DNA of 19,096 nt from an uncultured Bacillota bacterium (GTDB lineage Bacteria > Bacillota > Clostridia > Peptostreptococcales > Anaerovoracaceae), in NCBI GenBank assembly GCA_946638265.1, contig CAMPBN010000008.1, positions 1 to 19,096 on the forward strand. Reading direction: 5' to 3'. Of this stretch, positions 7,990-14,007 are shown one piece after another. The notes under the pieces are model-generated. The model was not told the DNA's origin. It ran no database searches and was given only the letters and a program-made list of their open reading frames with translations. Positions within the stretch are counted from its first letter, which is position 1; the number at the start of each line of letters is the position of its first letter. Made by a program: the position numbers and the translations under genes.

Positions 7990-8032
7990 AAGCGTCAGCA
8001 CCAAAAGCAGTTTTGGAGTGGCGCTTCTTTTT
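7990..8032 (+). terminator. Leader terminator II (right riboswitch)
   Basis: AAGCGTCA pairs with TGGCGCTT. After an asymmetric internal loop, CCAAAA pairs with TTTTGG around GCAG. CTTTTT follows. It comes 12 nt after terminator I, so the leader carries two intrinsic terminators in tandem before the coding sequence. Confidence 0.75.
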
Positions 8033-8069
8033 ATGTATTTTTATGCGCAAGCACATGTCCGGCTTAAGT

Positions 8070-8100
8070 CTTTAAGGTAATCTGAAAGCTTTAAGGTAAT
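8070..8100 (+). repeat. Direct repeat CTTTAAGGTAAT beside a -10-like box
   Basis: CTTTAAGGTAAT occurs at 8070-8081 and again at 8089-8100, 19 bp apart. TATAAT follows at 8100-8105, with no convincing -35 at normal spacing. The repeat might be a regulator site or part of a weak second promoter downstream of both leader terminators. This is speculative. Confidence 0.4.
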
Positions 8101-8131
8101 ATAATTTTTTCGAAATAAAGGAGGAATTGCT

Positions 8132-11100
8132 TTGAAAAAAACAAAAAATCATTTCGGCCTGAAAAAAACAGTCCTGAGTCTGGTTTTAACTCTGGCGCTG
8201 GTTTTGGGCATGATGCCTTCCGCCATTTTTGCGGGATCATATGACCAAAGCAAAGAACAGGTTCACGTAGTAGTGGAAAATACCACTTATTCCACCGAAG
8301 CCGGCGCCCCTTGGGACGGCACTCTGGTGGACACATGGGTTGACATTGATAATGAATCTACCATGATGTCTTCAGTGGTTGCCGCTCTCGAAGAAGGCGG
8401 ATACAGCCAGGATGGTGCGGAAAGCAACTACATCAACAGTATAAACAACCTTTCGGCGTTCGATGGAGGTAATGAATCCGGCTGGATGGGAACTCTGAAT
8501 GACTGGTTTACAAACGAAGGTTTCGGAGCTTACACAGTTGCTGACGGCACGCTTGAATCCGGCGACGAAATCCGTATCATGTATACCTGCGAAGGCTATG
8601 GCGCAGACCTGGGAGGAACCTTTGGAAACAACGATACTTCTCTCAAGGCGCTGGCCATCGAAGGAGGCACGCTGAGTCCGGCTTTCAGCTCGGATACCAC
8701 AAACTATACGGTTACGCTTAACCAGGGCGTAACTTCCGTTAAGGTGACTCCTACCGCAGAAAATAAAAATTTCCTGGTAAGAACCTACAAGGGCTCATCT
8801 GCTGCCGGAAATCTGTACAAGAGAACAGCATACATCCCTGTAACTGCAGGCGACAGACTCCTTGTCATCGTAAATGAAAGCGGCTCGCCTTCCATGAACA
8901 GCTGCGATGAATCTCATACATACACGCTCAATATTGGCACATCCGGCGGCACAGACCCGAACCCGGGTGGTGGCGGCACTGATCCGAACCCCGGTGGTGG
9001 CGGCACTGATCCGAACCCCGGCGGTGGTGGCACTGATCCGCAGCCGGTAGAGCACAAGGATTATAAGACTTATCTTAATTCCACCAAGGCTTACCTGAAG
9101 ACTCTGCCAACCCCGGCAGTCGGCTCTATAGGCGGCGAATGGGCAGTAATCGGACTCAGGAGAAGCGGCGAAACCGTTTCAACAGATTATCTGAAAGCAG
9201 TAAGCGAAGAAATCGCAAATGTTTCTGACTTTGCCACGACTTCCAGGCTTCACAAACGCAAATCAACAGACAATTCGAGAATTATCATAGCCCTGACCAC
9301 TATGGGCGTCGATGCCACATCTTTTGATGGCAAATCGTTGGTAGCCGGTCTGAATGAAAAAGATTACATCGCATGGCAGGGAATAAACGGTCCGATCTGG
9401 GCTCTCATTGCTCTTGACTCAGGTCATTATGCCCTTCCATCCAATGCAGACTACACCAGAAGTGATCTGATCCGTCTTATTTTGGATGGCCGCACATCTG
9501 ATGGCGGCTGGGCCATCAGCGGAGATACCGCAGACCCGGATATGACGGGAATGGCGCTCCAGGCTTTGGCCCCTTATTACAATATAGACACAAATGTCAA
9601 AACTGCTGTCGATACAGCTGTGGCACTGCTTTCTTCCAAACAGGGAGCAACAGGCGATTTTGCCAACTATAACGGCACCGGCAGTTCCGAATCCTGTGCG
9701 CAGGTGCTCGTTGCACTTTCCGCACTCGGAATTGACGCAGCCACAGACACAAGATTTATTAAAAACGACTACACTCTGATCGACGGCCTCCTGCAATACG
9801 CACTCGACGAAGGCGGTTTCAGACATGTAATGACCGGCTCCCGTGATGCCATGGCTACGGAACAGGGCTACTACGCGCTTGTGGCCTACGACAGAATGAA
9901 GGAGAATAAGACTTCGCTTTATGATATGAGTGATATTACTCTTGCAGCATACACTCCTTCAGGCAGCGGCACGGGAACAGGTGGCGGCAGTGGCACAGGC
10001 GGCGGAAGCGATCCTGCTACACCTCCTGCTCCTAAGGCTATCAAGGTAACATTCAGACTTATTGGTGCCGAAAAAGCTACACAGGATGTGGACCTCGGCA
10101 AATCCAATTACCTTCCAAACTACGTAACCTGGATTCCTACCAAGAGTTACGAACTGGCGGAAGGTTCCACGGTCTATGACCTTTGGGAAAAGGCGACAGC
10201 CGATGCCGGAATCATCAGCATAGGCGCCAAAAACAATTATGTGGAGACTGTCTATGCACCGGATGGATATGCGCTTTCCGAATTCACCAACGGAAACCGT
10301 TCGGGGTGGATGTACACTATCAACGGTTCACATCCGGGTCTTGGCTTAAAGGAACAGAAACTCAGCAACAAAGATAAGGTTGTTTGGCATTATGTCAATG
10401 ACTACTCATATGAAGTGTCCGATTGGGTAAATGACCCTAAGTATCCGGCTCTGGGCGATGGAACGTTCTATAACGGCTGGCTCAAGGCTCCGGACAAAGA
10501 GGGTGAATCCGGCGGAGTTCCTGCAGCAGCAGGTGGCGGCGCAGGCGGAGCAGTGGAAATATCTCCTGCAACAGAAGCCCCTGCAGCCGAAGCTCCTGCA
10601 AAAAGCATTCAGGTCGAAGTAGTGGCAAAGAACGGAGAAGCCAAGGCCGAGATCAGCGCAACGAAAGTGGCCGAAGCCATCAGCGAAATGAAAAAGAATA
10701 ATGCCGGCACATTGGTGATCAAACCGGAAATAAAAGGCGAAGCCGGCAAAGTAGCGGTTGATATGCCGAAAGCTTCCACCGACAAGCTTGTTTCCGAAGC
10801 CAAGGCAGCCTTGAACATAAAGGCGGGATTTGGCGAAATGCTCATTCCAAGCGCAACTCTCTCTGAGATTCTGAAGCAGGCTTCCGGAAGCAACGTTTCC
10901 TTGACAATGGCAAAAGCCGATACCGAGGACACTGCTCGCAAACTGGTCGAGGACAAGAGCCTCGGTGCCGAAAATATCAACACAAAAGACAGTGTCGCCG
11001 TTGACTTTAAGATTTCTTCCGGTAACAAAGTTATTTCTTCCTTTGGCGGAAAATCACTCCATGTCAATATTGCTGTGGACACTAAAAAATTCGTGAATGG

Positions 11101-11782
11101 TAAATCCTACATCGCATTTGTCATCCACGAAGACGGCAGCAAAGAGAAGACTGTCGCCAAAGTTTCAGGCGGAAATGCAGATGTTGAAATGAGAGCTTTC
11201 TCCACTGTCCTGATCACTACCGAACAAGTGAAAGAAATGAATTTCACGGATGTGGCAAAGGATGCATTCTACTACGACGCAGTCTCATGGGCTGTGGCAA
11301 AGGATATCACAGGCGGCATCAGCGAAACTGTATTCGGACCGAATGCAGGCTGCACCAGAGCTCAGATGGTAACATTCCTCTGGAGAGCTGCAGGCAAGCC
11401 TTGGGCTTCTGCAAACCGCCACTTCAGCGACGTGGCTGAAGGTGCTTACTACAAAGATGCTGTGGAATGGGCTATTGCAGCAGGTATCACAACCGGCATC
11501 AGCGAAGACAAGTTCAGCCCTAACGGTTCGGTTACCCGTGAACAGCTGGCGTCTTTCATCTATAGATATGCTCAGTCTAAAGACAAGAGTCTCACAGGTA
11601 GCAATGCAAACTCTCTGAGTTTTGCAGATGCAGGCAAAGTGAGCACATGGGCCGGTGAGGCAATGCAGTGGTGCGTTGAAAAGAAAATCATAGGCGGTAC
11701 AGGCAACAATATGCTGACCCCTCAGGGAACAGCCACTCGTGGTCAGATTGTGACAATGCTTCACAGATTCTTTAATCTTTAA
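8132..11782 (+). CDS. Secreted SLH protein with alpha/alpha-barrel-like and DUF4430 domains; candidate cobamide-binding protein
   Basis: A 1216-aa surface protein under a cobalamin riboswitch. TTG start, chosen because AGGAGG lies 7 nt upstream and the signal peptide begins there (KK-rich, LVLTLALVLGMM, SAIFA-GS). Domain order: DUF4430-like at ~43-162 (SGWMGTLNDWFTNEG...SGDEIRIMYT); cadherin-like beta-sandwich at ~172-272 (LSPAFSSDTTNYTV); GGTDPNPGG linker to ~305; an alpha-helical region at ~308-610 with repeated Ala/Leu-rich helices and DGGW/GGF turns, resembling alpha/alpha-barrel (prenyltransferase, intrinsic factor) folds; Gly/Ser linker; second DUF4430 at ~636-763 (SGWMYTINGSHPG); Ala/Pro linker; an unassigned region at ~826-1030; three SLH repeats at ~1036-1216. 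Animal intrinsic factor and transcobalamin pair an alpha6/alpha6 barrel with a DUF4430-type beta domain, and cobalamin lies between them. With the riboswitch this suggests corrinoid capture at the cell surface. The binding role is inference; the domains and regulation are seen. Confidence 0.92.
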   Translation: MKKTKNHFGLKKTVLSLVLTLALVLGMMPSAIFAGSYDQSKEQVHVVVENTTYSTEAGAPWDGTLVDTWVDIDNESTMMSSVVAALEEGGYSQDGAESNYINSINNLSAFDGGNESGWMGTLNDWFTNEGFGAYTVADGTLESGDEIRIMYTCEGYGADLGGTFGNNDTSLKALAIEGGTLSPAFSSDTTNYTVTLNQGVTSVKVTPTAENKNFLVRTYKGSSAAGNLYKRTAYIPVTAGDRLLVIVNESGSPSMNSCDESHTYTLNIGTSGGTDPNPGGGGTDPNPGGGGTDPNPGGGGTDPQPVEHKDYKTYLNSTKAYLKTLPTPAVGSIGGEWAVIGLRRSGETVSTDYLKAVSEEIANVSDFATTSRLHKRKSTDNSRIIIALTTMGVDATSFDGKSLVAGLNEKDYIAWQGINGPIWALIALDSGHYALPSNADYTRSDLIRLILDGRTSDGGWAISGDTADPDMTGMALQALAPYYNIDTNVKTAVDTAVALLSSKQGATGDFANYNGTGSSESCAQVLVALSALGIDAATDTRFIKNDYTLIDGLLQYALDEGGFRHVMTGSRDAMATEQGYYALVAYDRMKENKTSLYDMSDITLAAYTPSGSGTGTGGGSGTGGGSDPATPPAPKAIKVTFRLIGAEKATQDVDLGKSNYLPNYVTWIPTKSYELAEGSTVYDLWEKATADAGIISIGAKNNYVETVYAPDGYALSEFTNGNRSGWMYTINGSHPGLGLKEQKLSNKDKVVWHYVNDYSYEVSDWVNDPKYPALGDGTFYNGWLKAPDKEGESGGVPAAAGGGAGGAVEISPATEAPAAEAPAKSIQVEVVAKNGEAKAEISATKVAEAISEMKKNNAGTLVIKPEIKGEAGKVAVDMPKASTDKLVSEAKAALNIKAGFGEMLIPSATLSEILKQASGSNVSLTMAKADTEDTARKLVEDKSLGAENINTKDSVAVDFKISSGNKVISSFGGKSLHVNIAVDTKKFVNGKSYIAFVIHEDGSKEKTVAKVSGGNADVEMRAFSTVLITTEQVKEMNFTDVAKDAFYYDAVSWAVAKDITGGISETVFGPNAGCTRAQMVTFLWRAAGKPWASANRHFSDVAEGAYYKDAVEWAIAAGITTGISEDKFSPNGSVTREQLASFIYRYAQSKDKSLTGSNANSLSFADAGKVSTWAGEAMQWCVEKKIIGGTGNNMLTPQGTATRGQIVTMLHRFFNL
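8945..9043 (+). repeat. 27-bp tandem repeat encoding GGTDPNPGG
   Basis: Three near-identical 27-bp units (8945-8971, 8972-8998, 8999-9025) and a partial fourth ending in DPQP encode a flexible Gly/Pro linker. It separates the N-terminal DUF4430/cadherin-like part from the alpha-helical domain. Third-position differences between units show it is not a very recent expansion. The copy number may vary between strains. Confidence 0.85.
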
Positions 11783-11794
11783 TTTGAGCTACCC

Positions 11795-11825
11795 TTTAAT
11801 CTCATACCTCCTTTCTGGGATTAAA
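11795..11825 (+). repeat. Hairpin after the SLH gene
   Basis: TTTAATCTCA pairs with TGGGATTAAA (one wobble) around an 11-nt pyrimidine-rich loop. No T run follows, so it is not a classical terminator. It may protect the mRNA 3' end. Confidence 0.4.
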
Positions 11826-11838
11826 TTTGCAGATATTG

Positions 11839-11860
11839 AGAGCAGCCGAGAGGCTGCTCT
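11839..11860 (+). terminator. Terminator of the 1216-aa protein gene
   Basis: A perfect 9-bp stem AGAGCAGCC / GGCTGCTCT with a GAGA tetraloop, 56 nt after the stop codon. The following T run is poor (TCTGCATTTAT), so termination may be partial. Confidence 0.65.
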
Positions 11861-11875
11861 TCTGCATTTATCGCC

Positions 11876-11904
11876 TTGCAACATCGCTACCGCTGTGCTA
11901 AAAT
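11876..11904 (+). promoter_or_regulatory. Promoter of the rluA-lepB-smpB operon
   Basis: TTGCAA (11876-11881), a 17-nt spacer, then TAAAAT (11899-11904). Only 6 nt separate the -10 from the ATG at 11911, so the predicted transcription start falls on the start codon. No Shine-Dalgarno is present. The mRNA is probably leaderless. Confidence 0.7.
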
Positions 11905-11910
11905 CACCTT

Positions 11911-12912
11911 ATGGTCAAAATAATAATAGGTGAAAGTGAGAGCGGTCAGCGACTGGACCGGTTCCTCCGAAAATATTATTCGAAAGCGCCGCTTTCGGCT
12001 ATATATAAAATGATCCGCAAGGATGTGAAAGTGAACGGCAAGCGTGCGGGAAAAGACACCATGCTTTCCGCCGGCGACGAGCTTTCCGTCTACATTTCGG
12101 ACGAAACGGCAGCTTCTTACCACGAAGAGCGCAGGCAAATCCGTGTGAAGAAGAATTTTCGTGTGTGTTACGAAGACGATAATATTTTGGCCGTGTTCAA
12201 GCCCTATGGGCTCCTGACTCACGGCGATGCGCAGGAGAAGAAAAATCACCTGGCCAATCAGGTGATCACATACCTGGCAGACAAGGGCGACTATGTATTT
12301 TCGAAAGAAAAAACCTTTGCGCCCGCCCCTGTAAACCGCCTGGACCGCAACACCACAGGTCTGGTGCTTTTCGCCAAAAACAGCGCAGCTCTGAGAGATG
12401 CCGCCAAAATGATTCGCGAAGGTGATGCGGTCACAAAGCATTATCTCACCATCGTTTGCGGGCGCATGGAAGAGCCGCTTTTTCTGGAGGATTTCTGGAC
12501 CAAAGACGAAAAGACCAACACCGTGAAAATATTGAAAAGCAAGCCTTCCCCAAATGGCAAAGCTGCAGGAGACGTAAAAACGGTCAAAACCAACGCATTC
12601 CCGCAAGCCCTGGGGCAAGTCGACGGGCAGGATTTCACGTTGGTAAAGGTGGAACTTATCACGGGCAAAACTCACCAGATCAGAGCACATCTGGCTTCCG
12701 CCGGTTTCCCTCTTGCAGGTGATCCAAAGTACGGAAACCCTAAGGCCAACAGACTGATCGCCGGCAAATTCCAACTGACTTCACAATTTCTGCACGCCTT
12801 CAGCCTGACATTTGAGCGCGGCGAAGGCTGCCTGGAATATCTGACCGGCAAGACCATTACCTGTCCTCTTCCGGAAAATCTGGAGAGGATTAAAAAGGAG
12901 ATTTTCAAATGA
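11911..12912 (+). CDS. RluA-family pseudouridine synthase
   Basis: Converts specific uridines in ribosomal RNA (or tRNA) to pseudouridine. The 333-aa length fits the RluC/RluD type. Residues ~10-62 form an S4 RNA-binding domain (SGQRLDRFLRKYY...VKVNGKR). The catalytic motif NRLDRNTTGLVL at 142-153 carries the conserved Asp145, and KTHQIRAHLASAGFPLAGDPKYG is the typical C-terminal signature (key residues: the HQIR and GDPKYG elements). The exact target uridine cannot be told from sequence. It is the first gene of an operon: its TGA overlaps the ATG of signal peptidase in an ATGA, which suggests translational coupling. The start lacks a Shine-Dalgarno but sits 6 nt after a good -10, so translation is probably leaderless. 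Confidence 0.95.
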   Translation: MVKIIIGESESGQRLDRFLRKYYSKAPLSAIYKMIRKDVKVNGKRAGKDTMLSAGDELSVYISDETAASYHEERRQIRVKKNFRVCYEDDNILAVFKPYGLLTHGDAQEKKNHLANQVITYLADKGDYVFSKEKTFAPAPVNRLDRNTTGLVLFAKNSAALRDAAKMIREGDAVTKHYLTIVCGRMEEPLFLEDFWTKDEKTNTVKILKSKPSPNGKAAGDVKTVKTNAFPQALGQVDGQDFTLVKVELITGKTHQIRAHLASAGFPLAGDPKYGNPKANRLIAGKFQLTSQFLHAFSLTFERGEGCLEYLTGKTITCPLPENLERIKKEIFK

Positions 12913-13535
12913 AAGAATGGATTAGAGACATAGTCATAGCAATACTGGTGGCAGTAGCCATCCTTCAATTCATCAAGCCAACCATCGTAAAGGAAAGCTC
13001 CATGGAGCCTACCCTCTACGAAAACCATTACATATTCCTGAGCCGTCAGGCCTACAATCTCTTCGGGGATCCGCAGCGCGGAGACATCATTGTTTTCGAC
13101 TCCGACCTGCCGCTGGACAACGGCCAGACAAAAAAACTGATCAAGCGCGTCATCGGACTTCCGGGCGAACATGTTCTTATCCAAGACGGATGCGTATATA
13201 TCGATGAGCAGCTGCTGACGGAGCCTTACATCAAAGACGGCACCACCAGCGGATATGTGGATATCGTAGTGCCTGAAGGAAAGCTTTTCTGCATGGGAGA
13301 CAACCGCCTGGTAAGTATCGACTCCCGCGACGAAAGAGTGGGATGTGTGGATGAAGACCGCATCGTAGGCAAGGCAGTTTTCCGCCTTTATCCTTTCAAG
13401 CTTTTCGGTCCGGCATCCGGCTGGGTGGACAATGCAGGCAAAGCCAGAGAGCTGGCAGGAGATACGCCGGTCGTTGCAAATGACATTATCGGAGGCGCAG
13501 ACGAGCCTACCTCTATCCTTCTTGGAGGAGAGTAA
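12909..13535 (+). CDS. lepB: Signal peptidase I
   Basis: A membrane-anchored serine/lysine protease that removes signal peptides from Sec-exported proteins, which would include the two SLH proteins here. The 208-aa, Gram-positive-type protein has one N-terminal membrane segment at ~7-24 (DIVIAILVAVAILQF). The active-site box SSMEPTL holds the nucleophile Ser31. KLIKRVIGLPGE holds the general base Lys79. GDNRLVSIDSR at 130-140 is the conserved box E. The catalytic domain ends near residue 166, leaving an unusual ~40-aa tail that ends in DIIGGADEPTSILLGGE. The last codons of the tail (GGA GGA GAG) also form the Shine-Dalgarno for smpB. It overlaps the upstream gene by 4 bases and has its own GGAG site. 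Confidence 0.96.
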   Translation: MKEWIRDIVIAILVAVAILQFIKPTIVKESSMEPTLYENHYIFLSRQAYNLFGDPQRGDIIVFDSDLPLDNGQTKKLIKRVIGLPGEHVLIQDGCVYIDEQLLTEPYIKDGTTSGYVDIVVPEGKLFCMGDNRLVSIDSRDERVGCVDEDRIVGKAVFRLYPFKLFGPASGWVDNAGKARELAGDTPVVANDIIGGADEPTSILLGGE

Positions 13536-13537
13536 GA

Positions 13538-13990
13538 ATGGAAAAGAAAAAACTTGTAGCAAATAACAAAAAAGCCCGCCACGACTACTTCATCGAAGAA
13601 GTCTACGAGGCCGGCATCGTCCTGACCGGAACGGAAATAAAGTCCGTGCGGCTGGGCAGAGTAAATTTGAAAGAAAGCTATGCCAAAGTGGAAGACGGCG
13701 AAATGATCGTCTACGGCATGCACATCAGCCCCTATGAACAGGGCAACCGTTTCAACACGGATCCGATGAGACCCAAAAAACTTCTTCTTCACAAGAAAGA
13801 GATTCAAAAGCTCATCGGCTATACATCGCAGCAGGGCCTGACTCTCGTTCCGCTGAATATGTACATCAACGAAAAAGGCTTGGCCAAGATGGAACTGGCC
13901 GTAGCACGCGGCAAAAAGCTTTACGACAAGCGCGAAGATTTGCAGAAAAAAGACATACAAAGAAAAATGGCACAGGCTATGAAAAGATAG
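13538..13990 (+). CDS. smpB: SsrA-binding protein SmpB
   Basis: Binds the tRNA-like domain of tmRNA and takes it to stalled ribosomes. Its 150 aa match the family length. Conserved features include NNKKARHDYFIEEVYEAGIV near the N-terminus, LTGTEIKSVR, and a Lys/Arg-rich C-terminal tail (GKKLYDKREDLQKKDIQRKM) that enters the empty mRNA channel. It starts 2 nt after the lepB stop, with the Shine-Dalgarno inside lepB, so it is the last gene of this operon. Its RNA partner ssrA is at 870-1244. The operon terminator begins inside the last codons. Confidence 0.98.
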   Translation: MEKKKLVANNKKARHDYFIEEVYEAGIVLTGTEIKSVRLGRVNLKESYAKVEDGEMIVYGMHISPYEQGNRFNTDPMRPKKLLLHKKEIQKLIGYTSQQGLTLVPLNMYINEKGLAKMELAVARGKKLYDKREDLQKKDIQRKMAQAMKR

Positions 13991-14007
13991 CCCGTGCCTT
14001 TTGTTTT
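13969..14007. terminator. Bidirectional terminator between smpB and the kinase gene
   Basis: GGCACAGGCTAT (13969-13980) and ATAGCCCGTGCC (13987-13998) form a 12-bp stem, followed by TTTTGTTTT on the plus strand and ATTTTT on the minus strand. The one A-C mismatch on the plus strand becomes a G-U pair on the minus strand. The stem overlaps the end of smpB and the kinase stop codon lies just outside it, so it serves both convergent units. Confidence 0.85.

Noticed and set aside
8945..9043. Tandem 27-bp repeats considered as a CRISPR array
   Set aside because: The units abut with no spacers and encode an in-frame Gly/Pro linker within a protein.
12672..13562. A 296-aa minus-strand open frame across the rluA-lepB-smpB operon
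   Set aside because: It spans three firmly identified genes on the opposite strand and its product resembles nothing.
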